A stretch of 64,000 nt of DNA. Source: Streptomyces sp. Je 1-79. GTDB taxonomy: Bacteria > Actinomycetota > Actinomycetes > Streptomycetales > Streptomycetaceae. Position 1 is the stretch's first letter; every line of letters begins with the position of its first letter. Positions 7,792 through 17,083 of the stretch are shown here, one piece after another. Where the stretch lies: the NCBI RefSeq assembly GCF_025195125.1, contig NZ_JAMGSL010000006.1:231815-295814 (forward strand), in the 5' to 3' direction. The notes beneath the pieces are model-generated. The model did not search any database. It was not told the origin of the DNA and saw only the letters and a list, made by a program, of their open reading frames with translations. A program made the position numbers and the translations under genes.

Positions 7792-10700
7792 GGAGCCGGC
7801 TCCAGGAGGCGGAGGCGGTGGGTCAGGGCGGCGGCTTCGCCGCGGCCCGAGACGCCCAGCTTGGCGAGGATGTTCGAGACGTGGACGCTCGCCGTCTTCG
7901 GGGAGATGAAGAGCTCCTCGGCGATCTGGCGGTTGGTGCGGCCCGCCGCGACCAGGCGCAGGACGTCCTGTTCGCGGGGGGTCAGGCCGAAGGCGTCGTC
8001 ACCCGGGTCCGGGTCCGGGGCGCGGTCCGGAGCGGTCAGCGGGAGGCGGGCGCGGGCGGCCAGGAGTTCGACGTCCTCGCGGAGCGGGTGCGCGCGGAGG
8101 CGGACGGCCGTGGCGTGGGCCTCGCGGAGCAGCGCGGCGGCCTCGTCACGCCGGCCGCCCTCGGCGAGGAGGGCGTCGGCGAGGCGGTGCCGGACGAGGG
8201 CCAGCGGGTAGGGCCGCTCCAGCGGCTCGTGGGCGGCGACGGTCTCCGTCCAGCGGTCGACGGGGTGGCGGCCCTCGGCGCGTTCGAGCTCGGCCGAGGT
8301 GTGCAGGGCGTACGCCTCCCAGACGGGTGCCGGGGTCGCCATGGTCCGGGCGCAGCGGCGGAGCAGGGCGAGTGTCTCGGCCCGGCCCTCCTCGGCGGCG
8401 GGCAGGCCGAGGGCGTCCGCCTCGGCGGTGGCGGCGGCGAGGAGCAGCGGCCAGGCTTCGCGGTGGGTGCCGGGTGGGAAGCCGGACTCCACGGCGGCGC
8501 CGAGCACGGTCCGTACGTCCTGGATCCGTCCGCAGGCGGCGGCGAGGATCAGCTCGACCATGCGCAGGGGGATGGTGTACTGCGGCATCGGGTCGGCCTC
8601 GCCGAAGTGCTCGCGGGCGGCGGCGAGCTGGGTGGCGGCGGTGGCCGGTTCGCCCCGGGCGACGGCCAGTTGGGCCAGCCGTAGCGCGGCGGAGCCGCGC
8701 GGCTTGGACCGGGTTCCGGCCTGCTCCAGCCACTCGCAGTTGCGCTGTGCCTCGCACCAGAGCCCGAGCGAGAACTGCGAATCCGCCAGGTTGGCGCGGA
8801 TCCAGCCCTGGCTGTCGAGGAGTCCGTGGTCGCGGGCGAGCCGGATGCCGTCCTCGGCGACGGCGACGGCCTCCCGGGAGCGGCCGAGGTTCTCCAGGGA
8901 GTGGGAGAGGTTGATGTGGGCGCGGGAGGACTCGTGGTGGAGGCCGAGGGCGCGGGTGCGGTCGCGGACCTCGTACATGGTGGCGAGTCCGGTCTCGCGG
9001 TCGCCCGCACCGACCTGCAGGGTGCCGAGGTTGAGGCGGGCGGCGAGTTCGATGGACTCGTTCTTGACGAGACGGGCGTATTCGACGGCCCGTTCGGCGG
9101 CGGCGAGGCTCTCGGGGCCGGGCTTGTGGAGCATGCCCCAGCCGGCGGCCACGACGAGGACGCGGGCGTGCACGCCGGACGGGGGCAGGCCCTTGACGAG
9201 CTCCTGGGCGGTGGCGATCTCGGCCCAGCCGTCGGAGCGGCCGAGTCCGGAGACGAGGCGGGAGCGTTCGGTCCAGAACCAGGCGGACCGCAGCGGGTCG
9301 CGCTCCTCGGCCTCGTCCCCTTCGAGGAGCCGCAGCGCCATCTTGCCTATCTTCAGAGCGCGTTCGCGCTCCCCGCAGAGCCGGGCGGCGTACGCGGCCT
9401 CGGCGAGGAGGTCGAGATAGCGCAGGGGCGTGGTCTCGGGGTCGCAGCCGCACGGCGGGTACGCCTCGGCGTAGTCCATCGGCCGCAGCGAGCGCCGCAC
9501 CTGCTCGGGGGCCTCGTCCCAGAGCTCCATGGCCCGTTCGAGGAGCCGGAGTTGTTCGGCGTGCGCGTAGCGCTTGCGGGTCTCGACGGAGGCGCGGAGC
9601 ACGGCCGGCAGCGCTTTGGCGGGGTCGTGGGCGTGGTACCAGTAGGTGGCGGTGCGGGTCGTTCGCTCGTCGGCGCGGACGAGGGAGGGATCGGCCTCCA
9701 GGGCCTCGGCGTAGCGGCGGTTGAGGCGGGAGCGCTCGCCGGGCAGCAGGTCGTCGCTGACGGCCTCGCGGACCAGGGAGTGCCGGAAGCGGTAGCCGTC
9801 GCCGTCGGGGGCGGCGAGCAGGATGTTGGCGCCGACGGCGGCCCGGAGCGCTTCGAAGAGGTCGTCCTCGGAGAGCCGGGCGACGGCGGCGAGCAGCGGA
9901 TACTCGACGGTGGAGCCGCCCTCGGCGACGATCCGGGCGACGCGCTGGGCGTCCTCGGGGAGCGCCTCGACCCGTACGAGCAGCAGGTCGCGCAGGGAGT
10001 CGCTGAGGGAGCCGGTGGCACAGCCGGCCTCGTGGGAGACGACGAGCTCCTCGACGAAGAAGGCGTTGCCGTCGGAGCGTTCGAAGACGCCGTCGACGAG
10101 GGCGGCGTCGGGTTCGGCGGCGAGGATACCGGTGAGCTGGCGGCGCACCTCGGCGCGGGTGAACCGGGCGAGTTCGATGCGGCGGATGGTCCGGAGCCGG
10201 TCCAGTTCGGCCAGGAGGGGGCGCATGGGGTGGCGGCGGTGGATGTCGTCGGAGCGGTAGGTGGCGACGACGACGATCCGGCCCCGGCGCAGGGTCCGGA
10301 AGAGGTAGGCGAGGAGGTGCCGGGTGGAGGCGTCGGCCCAGTGCAGGTCCTCCAGGACGAGCACGATCGTCCGGTCGGCGGCGAGGCGTTCCAGGAGCCG
10401 TACGGTCAGTTCGAAGAGGCGGGCGGTGGAGTCCTCGTGGGAGGGCTCGTGGCTGCCGACGTCGCCGAGTTCGGGGAGGAGCCGGGCGAGTTCGCCCTCC
10501 TGGCCGGCCGCGGCGGCGGCCAGTTCGTCCGGGAGCCGGCGGCTCAGGGCGCGCAGGGCCGTGGAGAACGGCGCGAACGGGAGCCCGTCCGCGCCGATCT
10601 CGACACAGCCCCCGACGGCGACGTACGCGCCGCGCTCGCAGGCCGCGGCGACGAACTCCTCGATGAGCCGCGTCTTGCCGACGCCTGCCTCACCGCCGAC

Positions 10701-10847
10701 GAGCAGGGCCTGGGGCTCCCCCTCGCCGGCGCGGGCGAGGGCCTCGGTGAGGGCGGTGATCTCACCGGCCCGGCCGACGAACACGGGGCTGACTGACCTG
10801 GTCTCCACGGCGCCGAGCATCGCACAGAGGTGCGGAGTCCGGGGCAT
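7788..10847 (-). CDS. Large ATPase LuxR-family transcriptional regulator (LAL type)
   Basis: A regulator of about 1019 aa with an N-terminal AAA/NACHT-like ATPase, a helical sensor middle and a C-terminal LuxR HTH. The Walker A is GGEAGVGKTR, and the Walker B region is VLVLEDLHWAD. The HTH is seen in LTPREQDVLRLVAAGRTNRQ and the following ISPKTASVHVSNILAKLG. LAL regulators bind ATP and an effector and then activate target promoters. The effector and targets are not visible. The start is provisional: ATG 10847 and ATG 10820 (MLGAVETRSVSP) are both possible, and neither has a strong ribosome site. It lies downstream of a small basic protein gene on the same strand. Confidence 0.88.
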   Translation of the reverse strand: MPRTPHLCAMLGAVETRSVSPVFVGRAGEITALTEALARAGEGEPQALLVGGEAGVGKTRLIEEFVAAACERGAYVAVGGCVEIGADGLPFAPFSTALRALSRRLPDELAAAAAGQEGELARLLPELGDVGSHEPSHEDSTARLFELTVRLLERLAADRTIVLVLEDLHWADASTRHLLAYLFRTLRRGRIVVVATYRSDDIHRRHPMRPLLAELDRLRTIRRIELARFTRAEVRRQLTGILAAEPDAALVDGVFERSDGNAFFVEELVVSHEAGCATGSLSDSLRDLLLVRVEALPEDAQRVARIVAEGGSTVEYPLLAAVARLSEDDLFEALRAAVGANILLAAPDGDGYRFRHSLVREAVSDDLLPGERSRLNRRYAEALEADPSLVRADERTTRTATYWYHAHDPAKALPAVLRASVETRKRYAHAEQLRLLERAMELWDEAPEQVRRSLRPMDYAEAYPPCGCDPETTPLRYLDLLAEAAYAARLCGERERALKIGKMALRLLEGDEAEERDPLRSAWFWTERSRLVSGLGRSDGWAEIATAQELVKGLPPSGVHARVLVVAAGWGMLHKPGPESLAAAERAVEYARLVKNESIELAARLNLGTLQVGAGDRETGLATMYEVRDRTRALGLHHESSRAHINLSHSLENLGRSREAVAVAEDGIRLARDHGLLDSQGWIRANLADSQFSLGLWCEAQRNCEWLEQAGTRSKPRGSAALRLAQLAVARGEPATAATQLAAAREHFGEADPMPQYTIPLRMVELILAAACGRIQDVRTVLGAAVESGFPPGTHREAWPLLLAAATAEADALGLPAAEEGRAETLALLRRCARTMATPAPVWEAYALHTSAELERAEGRHPVDRWTETVAAHEPLERPYPLALVRHRLADALLAEGGRRDEAAALLREAHATAVRLRAHPLREDVELLAARARLPLTAPDRAPDPDPGDDAFGLTPREQDVLRLVAAGRTNRQIAEELFISPKTASVHVSNILAKLGVSGRGEAAALTHRLRLLEPAP

Positions 10848-10854
10848 GAAGGGC

Positions 10855-11031
10855 TCACGCGGCCCGGACGAAGCGATGTCTGGTTCCCACCTGCCCCTCT
10901 GTGTCCTGGCCGCCGGACCGGTCGGCCTTCGCGGCCCGCCGCGTCCTGACGGCCTGACGGACCAGGCGCCGGGCGGCGGCCTCACGGAGGAGCTCGGAGT
11001 GGTGCATGCGGTGCAGTTCGTACGCGAACAT
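10855..11031 (-). CDS. Small basic conserved protein
   Basis: A 58-aa protein starting MFAYELHRMHHSELLREAA and rich in Arg/Ala. The ATG at 11031 has a good GGGAGAA site 4-5 bases away, which decides against the longer upstream start. Similar short proteins beginning MFAYELH are, as I recall, scattered through Streptomyces genomes with no assigned role. The N-terminus is probably helical and amphipathic. The stop is 7 bases before the possible LuxR regulator start, so the two may be cotranscribed. Confidence 0.65.
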   Translation of the reverse strand: MFAYELHRMHHSELLREAAARRLVRQAVRTRRAAKADRSGGQDTEGQVGTRHRFVRAA

Positions 11032-11159
11032 CTCGTTCTCCCTGGTGTCGGAATCGCTCGTTGCGATGCCTCGACTCTCGTCGCCCAGGGGGTGCTGCCA
11101 CATCGGGAGAGTGCCGCATGTTCGGCGTACGGAGGGCCTTAGGCGGACCCCGGGGGGCC

Positions 11160-11744
11160 TTAGGGGGCGGCCGGGAGACTCAGGAAGAGGTCGAAGTACA
11201 TGCCTGCCGAGAGGAACATGCCGATCCCGCCCAGGACGGCTCCGGCGACGGCCACGGCGCGCACCCAGACGGGCGGCCGCGGGCGGGTGAGGACGATCAC
11301 GGCGGTGATCAGGGCGAGGAACGCGAAGACGCCGTTGACGAGCGCGGTGGTGTGCCAGGCGTCGCCGTAGATCTCGGAGATCTGCTGGGCGGCGGTGCCG
11401 CTCTGGGCCTTGATCTGACCGACGAGTGTCTCGCGCTCGCTGGCGACCTTCCCGACCCAGGTCCCGGTCAGGGCGGCGACGCCGAGGGCGGCGGAGACGA
11501 CGGCCGCGGCGCCCGCGCCCACTCCGTCGCCGGCCGCGGGAGCCGCGCCGGTCTCGGCGTCGGTCAGGTCGTCGTCCGGCTCCTCGTCCAGGTCATCCCG
11601 CTCGTCGGCGGGCTCGACGGCGTCGGCGGGCTCGACGGCATCGGCGGGCTCGACGGCGTCGGCCGTGCCGCCGGACACCTTCGCCGTCTTCACCCCGTCC
11701 GCCGTCTCTTCGGACGCGTTCGTCTCGTCAGTCTTGATAGTCAT
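11160..11744 (-). CDS. Hypothetical membrane protein with acidic repeat region
   Basis: A 194-aa protein. The N-terminal 70 residues are acidic and disordered and include three copies of ADAVEP, encoded by an 18-bp DNA repeat. Then come hydrophobic helices, roughly GVGAGAAAVVSAALGVAAL, VNGVFAFLALITAVIVL and AVAVAGAVLGGIGMFLSAG. Between the first and second helix lies a segment resembling a short extracytoplasmic linker. No family is recognised. ATG 11744 (MTIKTDETN) is preferred over GTG 11753; neither has a clear ribosome site. Function unknown, probably cell membrane. Confidence 0.7.
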   Translation of the reverse strand: MTIKTDETNASEETADGVKTAKVSGGTADAVEPADAVEPADAVEPADERDDLDEEPDDDLTDAETGAAPAAGDGVGAGAAAVVSAALGVAALTGTWVGKVASERETLVGQIKAQSGTAAQQISEIYGDAWHTTALVNGVFAFLALITAVIVLTRPRPPVWVRAVAVAGAVLGGIGMFLSAGMYFDLFLSLPAAP

Positions 11745-11779
11745 GAACCGCACGCTAGGTGCCGCTCATGAGAAGTGTC

Positions 11780-12346
11780 TTAAGACGCCCGCGCGGCCCT
11801 GAGCGCCTTCCACTCCGGCGCGAGCACCGACCAGACCTCCATGTCGAGGCGCTCGCCGCGGTACGGGTAACTCTCCCGGAGCACGCCGTCCTTGGTCATG
11901 CCGAGGCGCCGGGCCACGGCGATGCTGGCCTCGTTCTTCGAGGACACCAGCCACTCGACGCGGTGGATGGAGCGTTCCGTGATCGCCCAGTCGATGATCG
12001 TCCGCGCGGCCCGGGTGACCAGGCCCTTGCCGACCGCGGAGGGCTCCAGCCAGCAGCCGGCCTCGGCCGTCCCCAGGCTCACGTCCATGGCGCGGAAGAG
12101 CACGCCGCCGACGAGGGTGCCCTCGGTCCAGATGCCGTAGATCCGGCCAGCGTCGTTCGCTGCCTTCTCGGCGTACGCCTGGAGGAAGGAGCGGGCCGAG
12201 GCGGGGTCGGAGACCACGTCGGCGAGGGCGATGTGTTGGCCGACGTACTCCCGGCCGCGGTTCATGTGGGTGAGGAACTCCTCGGCGTACGAGGGCTCCA
12301 GCGGCCTCAGTTCGGCGCCGTCGTCACCCAGTGATATCGCGAACAC
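11780..12346 (-). CDS. GNAT-family N-acetyltransferase (RimJ/RimL-like)
   Basis: A 188-aa cytosolic acyltransferase. The layout fits RimJ/RimL: an N-terminal LRPLEPSYAEEF strand-helix, the acetyl-CoA binding region GKGLVTRAARTIIDWA, then SSKNEASIAVARRLGM and YRGERLDMEVWSVL at the end. The family acetylates protein N-termini or small amines; the substrate here is unknown. GTG 12346 lies inside the last codons of the MMPL transporter gene (23-base overlap), so the two are probably translationally coupled and may act together. Confidence 0.85.
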   Translation of the reverse strand: MFAISLGDDGAELRPLEPSYAEEFLTHMNRGREYVGQHIALADVVSDPASARSFLQAYAEKAANDAGRIYGIWTEGTLVGGVLFRAMDVSLGTAEAGCWLEPSAVGKGLVTRAARTIIDWAITERSIHRVEWLVSSKNEASIAVARRLGMTKDGVLRESYPYRGERLDMEVWSVLAPEWKALRAARAS

Positions 12347-14570
12347 CGTCGTTGTCCTCCGCCTTCGTCACCGTCACGCGCTGCACGGGGATCATCGCAC
12401 GGGCGTCGGCGGCGGCGCGGGACTCCGGCGGTTCGATGCTGATCCGGGGCATGCGGCGGTCGAGCCACCTGGGCAGCCACCAGTTCGCCCCGCCGAGCAT
12501 GTGCATGAGGGCCGGTACGAGCAGGGTCCGCAGGACGAAGGCGTCCAGGGCGACGGCCGCCGCCAGCGCGATGCCGAACATCGCGACGACCCGGTCGCCG
12601 GAGAGCACGAAGGCGAGGAAGACGGAGATCATGATGACCGCCGCGGAGTTGATCACACGGCTGGTCTCGGCGAGGCCGACCCGGACCGCGCGACGGTTGT
12701 CGCCGGTCTCCAGCCACTCCTCGTACATCCGGCTGACCAGGAAGACCTGGTAGTCCATGGAGAGCCCGAAGAGCACCGACACCATGATGACCGGCAGGAA
12801 GGGTTCGATCGGGCCCGCGCTGCCGAGCCCGAGCAGCTCGCTGCCCCAGCCCCACTGGAAGACCGCGACGACGATCCCGAAGGCCGAGGCGACGGCGGCG
12901 ATGTTCATGAGCGCGGCCTTCAGCGGGATGCCGAGGGACCGGAAGGCGACCAGGAGCAGCAGACAGCCGAGGGCGATCACGACGCCCACGAAGAGCGGCA
13001 GCTTGCCGACGATGATCTCGGCGAAGTCGTCGTACGAGGCGGTGACGCCACCGACGTGCACATCGAGCGAGGTGCCCTGTTCGGCCGCGGGCAGCACGTC
13101 CGCGCGCAGCCGGTCCACGAGCTCGCTCGTCGCCTTCGACTGCGGCGAGGAGTCCGGTACGACGGTGAGGACGGCGGTGTCCCCCGCGCTGTTGTACGTG
13201 ACCGGGGAGACGGCCTCGACACCGCGGGTGTGCGCCAGCTCGGACGGCAGCTCGCCGATCGCGACGCGGTCGTCGGCGCCGTCGATCTCGGCGACGAGGG
13301 TGAGCGGCCCGTTGACACCGGGCCCGAAGCCTTCGGCGAGCAGGTCGTACGCCTGCCGGGTCGTCGACGTGGCGGGGCCGTTGCCCTGGTCGGAGGTGCC
13401 GAGGTGGAGCGAGAGGGTCGGCAGCGCCAGGACCAGCATGACGACGGCGGCGACGGCGCCGAGCAGCTTGGGGTGGCGCTCGACGAAGGCGGACCAGCGG
13501 GCCGCGAAGCCGGTCGGCAGCTCGGGCTGCGGTCCGTGCTCGGCGAGGTGCCGTCGCTCGCGGCGCGACAGCGCCCGCGCCCCGATGAGGGAGAGCAGCG
13601 CGGGCAGCAGGGTGACGGAGGCGGCGACCGTGAGGACCACGGTGAGCGAGGCGGCGATGGCGACGCCGTTGAGGAAGCTGAGCCGCAGGATGAGCATGCC
13701 GAGGAGCGCGATGCAGACGGTCGCGCCGGCGAAGACGACGGCACGGCCCGTGGTCGCGACGGCGATCTCCGCGGATTCGGCGACCGAGAGCCCGCGTGTG
13801 AGGCCCTTGCGGTGGCGGGTGACGATGAAGAGCGCGTAGTCGATGCCGACGCCGAGGCCGATGAGCATGCCCAGCATGGGCGCGAAGTCGGCGACCGTCA
13901 TGACGTGGCCGAGGAGCACGATCCCGGAGTACGCGATGCCGACGCTGACGAGCGCGGTGGCGATGGGGAGCGCGGAGGCGGCGAGCGAGCCGAACGCGAG
14001 GAAGAGGACCACGGCCGCGACGACGACGCCGACGGCCTCGGCGACATGGCCGCCGGAGGCCTCGGTGAGGGCGACGGCGCTGCCGCCGAGCTCGACCTGC
14101 ACCTGGTCGCCGCCGGCTCCGCGGGCCGTGTCGACCAGGGCCTGGGCCTGGGACTCCGGGATGTCGTCGGCCTGCTCGTGGAAGACCACGGAGGCGTAGG
14201 CGGTGTGCCCGTCCGCGCTGATCTGTGCCTGGGCGGCGGCGCTGTCCTCGTACGGCGAGGTCACGGACGCGATGCCGGGCAGGCCGGCGACCTCGTCGAG
14301 CATCTCGGTCATGCGCTGCTCGACGCCGGTGGCGCGGACGCTGCCCCGGTCGGTGTGCCAGACGATGGTGTTGCCGTCACCGCCGGAGCCCGGGAAGCCC
14401 TTCTCCAGAAGGGCGGTCGCACGGCCGGACTCGGTGCCGGGGGCCTCGTAGTCGTTGGAGTACGCGGAGCCCGCGACCGACGCTCCGGCGACGGAGCCGC
14501 CGAGGGCGACGAGCCAGAGCAGAACGGCTACGAGGCGGTGCTTGATGCACCACCGTGCGATGGCTGCCAA
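12324..14570 (-). CDS. MMPL/RND-family membrane transporter
   Basis: A 748-aa inner-membrane exporter of the MMPL family. It has the usual duplicated layout: one N-terminal helix (HRLVAVLLWLVALGG), an extracytoplasmic domain, five helices including YDYA-type sequence GIDYALFIVTRHRKG, then a second extracytoplasmic domain and helix bundle with SMDYQVFLVSRMYEEW. The Asp-Tyr pairs in both bundles match proton-relay positions of the family. The start is taken as TTG 14570 (LAAIARWCIKHR) because AGGGAG lies 8 bases upstream; a reading extended to ATG 14696 adds residues unlike the family. The substrate is unknown; lipids or drugs are typical. Confidence 0.9.
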   Translation of the reverse strand: MAAIARWCIKHRLVAVLLWLVALGGSVAGASVAGSAYSNDYEAPGTESGRATALLEKGFPGSGGDGNTIVWHTDRGSVRATGVEQRMTEMLDEVAGLPGIASVTSPYEDSAAAQAQISADGHTAYASVVFHEQADDIPESQAQALVDTARGAGGDQVQVELGGSAVALTEASGGHVAEAVGVVVAAVVLFLAFGSLAASALPIATALVSVGIAYSGIVLLGHVMTVADFAPMLGMLIGLGVGIDYALFIVTRHRKGLTRGLSVAESAEIAVATTGRAVVFAGATVCIALLGMLILRLSFLNGVAIAASLTVVLTVAASVTLLPALLSLIGARALSRRERRHLAEHGPQPELPTGFAARWSAFVERHPKLLGAVAAVVMLVLALPTLSLHLGTSDQGNGPATSTTRQAYDLLAEGFGPGVNGPLTLVAEIDGADDRVAIGELPSELAHTRGVEAVSPVTYNSAGDTAVLTVVPDSSPQSKATSELVDRLRADVLPAAEQGTSLDVHVGGVTASYDDFAEIIVGKLPLFVGVVIALGCLLLLVAFRSLGIPLKAALMNIAAVASAFGIVVAVFQWGWGSELLGLGSAGPIEPFLPVIMVSVLFGLSMDYQVFLVSRMYEEWLETGDNRRAVRVGLAETSRVINSAAVIMISVFLAFVLSGDRVVAMFGIALAAAVALDAFVLRTLLVPALMHMLGGANWWLPRWLDRRMPRISIEPPESRAAADARAMIPVQRVTVTKAEDNDGVRDITG

Positions 14571-14706
14571 AGGACGGGCTCCCTGGTGGGTGGTTCGTGG
14601 ATCTTTACCGGGGAAGCCCGCAAAGAACGCATGACCTACGTGAGGCCACTCTTGCAGCCTTAAGAGATCCTTTGCCCGTTTCGTGTCGTTACTCACAGCG
14701 GTGCAC

Positions 14707-14769
14707 GGAAGGTCGGTCCCTTGGTCCCGGCCTTCCGCCGCGGCCAGGCCGGGCCCTTGGTCCCGGCCT
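14707..14769 (-). terminator. Two tandem hairpins downstream of the phospholipase gene
   Basis: The first stem pairs 14707-14716 with 14727-14736 (10 bp with one G-U). The second pairs AGGCCGGG (14746-14753) with CCCGGCCT (14762-14769). Both loops contain the shared sequence CCCTTGGT, so this is a duplicated hairpin. It lies between the phospholipase stop and the MMPL start, consistent with termination of the phospholipase transcript. Confidence 0.6.
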
Positions 14770-14790
14770 CCCGCGCACCGCGGCCGGGGC

Positions 14791-16890
14791 TCAGCCGGAG
14801 ACGCTCGCCCGCCCGTTCTCGATGTGCCCCATGAGCCGTCGGCGAAAGCCGCCGGGGGCGGTCACCTCGATGTCGTACCAGCCGTGCGCGTCGGCCGCGG
14901 AGTGCACGAGGGTGCGGCTCCGGCCGGGCTTGACCGTGACCGTACGGGACCAGTCGCGCAGGTCGTCCTCGTCGACGTAGCCGACCGGCCGGACCGTGAA
15001 GGAGACCGACGCGTTCCCGGTGTTACGGACGGTGAGATGCAGGTCACGGTCGTGGTGGTCGATGCGCGAGGCCAGTTCGGCACCGCCCGTCGCCGGGCCC
15101 TCGAACTCGCGGCGGAAGCCGTTCGGGCCCGTGATCGTGAACCGGTAACGATCACGCGTAAGGGGTACCGCCCACTGGGCCCTGCCCCTTACGTCCCGGT
15201 GCTGGGGGACGGTGAACTCACCGGCGTACGGGTACAGCGCGAAGTGCGTGGAGGCCTTCCCGGTGTTCTGGAGGTCGACGGTGATCGCTCCGCCGTCGAC
15301 GCGGGCCTGGGCGTCCGGCTGGTACGGCAGCGGGCGGGCCGGGCGGGCGCCCGGCTCCTGGACCGGCATCCGCTGGACGGCCGGGGGCTGCGGCCGCCAG
15401 CGGCCGGAGAACGGCGGGATCGGGCCGGGCTCCTCGACGTCGGGCTGCCGGTGGGCGCGCCGGAAGTCGAAGGCGGAGGTCAGGTCGCCGGTGACGGCGC
15501 GCCGCCAGGGGGTGATGTTGGGCTCCCGGATGCCGGTGAGCCGCTCCAGGAACCGGATCACGGAGGTGTGGTCGAAGGTCTCGGAGCAGACGTAGCCGCC
15601 GACCGACCAGGGTGAGACGACGAGCAGCGGTACGCGGATGCCGAGGCCGGTGGGCAGGCCCTTCCAGCGCTCGTCGGTGTTCTCGGCGGGCGGGACGGGC
15701 GGCGGCACGTGGTCGAAGAAGCCGTCGTTCTCGTCGTAGTTGATCAGGACGACGGTGTGCCGCCAGACGTCCGGGTGCGAGCCGAGGGCGTCGAGCACCT
15801 TGTAGACGAGCGAGGCGGAGGCGATCGGCGAGGAGGAGCCGGGGTGCTCGGAGTCGATCGCGGACGGGACGAGGTACGAGACCTCGGGCAGCGTCCCGGC
15901 GGCCACGTCGGCGCGGAAGGCGTCGGCGAGCTTCCCGGTCTCGACACGGCGCAGTCCTCGCTCGAAGAGCGAGCGCTCGGCGGCGGTGAGGGTGGCGACA
16001 CCGTCCTCCAGGGCGGCGAGCAGCCGGGCCCGCTCGGCGGTGTCGTCGGTGTCGCGGACGGCGGCGTAGAGGGACTCCATGAAGGTGTGCCCGCCGGTGG
16101 GGGCGAGGGCCTTGCGGGCGATCTTCTTGAAGGAGGTGAAGAACTCGATGTTGTTGTCGGTGAAGTTCTCCCACTCGGTGTACGTCTTCCAGCTCCGCCC
16201 GGCCGCTTCGAGACGCTCGGCGTAGGTGGGCCAGGGGTAGCCGGGGTGGGTGCCCTCGGCGTACGCGGCGTTGGTGACGGCGCGGCTGCCGTCGGCCTCG
16301 TAGCCGGTCCAGCCGGACCAGAGGTGGTTGCGGTTGGGGCTCGTCGAGGTGTGGGTGGACGAGTGGTAGGCGTCGCAGATCGTGAAGGTGTCGGCGAGCT
16401 CGTAGTGGAGCGGGATGTCCTGGCGGTCGTAGTACGCCATGGTCGCGGCGGTCTTGGCCGAGACCCAGCCGTCCATCCAGCCGTCGCGCCAGGCCTTGGC
16501 GCCGCCGCTCCAGGAGTGGTCGAGGTCGCCGATGTACTGGAGGTCCTTCTGCTGGGTCTCGGCGGCGCCCCGGACCGGGAACGGCAGCACGGTCCGGCCG
16601 AGCGCGGCCGGCTGCTCGAAGACGGGTGTGCCGGAGGGGAGCTCGATCGCGTTCCGGTCGCCGAAGCCGCGGACTCCGCGGAGGGTACCGAAGTAGTGGT
16701 CGAAGGAACGGTTCTCCTGCATGAGGATCACCACGTGGCGAACGGCCGACAGGCCTCCCGCCGGCGGTCCCGCGGCGATCGCCTGCTGGAGCGAGGGCGG
16801 GAGCAGCGAGCCCGCGGCGGCGGCGCCGAGCGCGCCTCCGCCCAGCGCGAGGACCCTGCGGCGGGACATCCGGGACTTCTCGGGGGACAA
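14791..16890 (-). CDS. Phosphocholine-type phospholipase C, Tat-exported
   Basis: A 699-aa secreted phosphoesterase of the acid phosphatase/phospholipase C family. A twin-arginine signal SRRRVLALGGGALG sits at the N-terminus. The catalytic domain includes HVVILMQENRSFDHYFG and, further on, SEHPGSSSP and NYDENDGFFDHVPPP. Two C-terminal beta domains follow (DUF756-like), one around LDRYRFTITGPNGF and one around WYDIEVTAPGGFRRRL. The start chosen is TTG 16890 because GGAGG lies 7 bases upstream; ATG 16869, inside the Tat motif region, is the alternative. Such enzymes release phosphocholine from lipids and can be phosphate-regulated; no pho box was identified here. Confidence 0.9.
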   Translation of the reverse strand: MSPEKSRMSRRRVLALGGGALGAAAAGSLLPPSLQQAIAAGPPAGGLSAVRHVVILMQENRSFDHYFGTLRGVRGFGDRNAIELPSGTPVFEQPAALGRTVLPFPVRGAAETQQKDLQYIGDLDHSWSGGAKAWRDGWMDGWVSAKTAATMAYYDRQDIPLHYELADTFTICDAYHSSTHTSTSPNRNHLWSGWTGYEADGSRAVTNAAYAEGTHPGYPWPTYAERLEAAGRSWKTYTEWENFTDNNIEFFTSFKKIARKALAPTGGHTFMESLYAAVRDTDDTAERARLLAALEDGVATLTAAERSLFERGLRRVETGKLADAFRADVAAGTLPEVSYLVPSAIDSEHPGSSSPIASASLVYKVLDALGSHPDVWRHTVVLINYDENDGFFDHVPPPVPPAENTDERWKGLPTGLGIRVPLLVVSPWSVGGYVCSETFDHTSVIRFLERLTGIREPNITPWRRAVTGDLTSAFDFRRAHRQPDVEEPGPIPPFSGRWRPQPPAVQRMPVQEPGARPARPLPYQPDAQARVDGGAITVDLQNTGKASTHFALYPYAGEFTVPQHRDVRGRAQWAVPLTRDRYRFTITGPNGFRREFEGPATGGAELASRIDHHDRDLHLTVRNTGNASVSFTVRPVGYVDEDDLRDWSRTVTVKPGRSRTLVHSAADAHGWYDIEVTAPGGFRRRLMGHIENGRASVSG

Positions 16891-17083
16891 GACCGACCTC
16901 CAGTCGACGGCCAATGGTTCGCCTTCGAGCCATTGGGTGGTACGCCGGGGACGGTAGTGAGGCCGGGTGACGCGCGGAAGGCCCGGCGCGGACCGGGTGG
17001 TGAACGTCCAACACTCGATGGCAGGAGTCCAAGCGCGCGATAAATCCGTACCGCGCCGGTCGGCGGGCGGGCAGACTCGGTCC

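Noticed and set aside
12231..14663. Long plus-strand open frame opposite the MMPL gene
   Set aside because: Antisense shadow with Asp/Gly/Glu-biased composition; the MMPL frame has clear membrane and family motifs.
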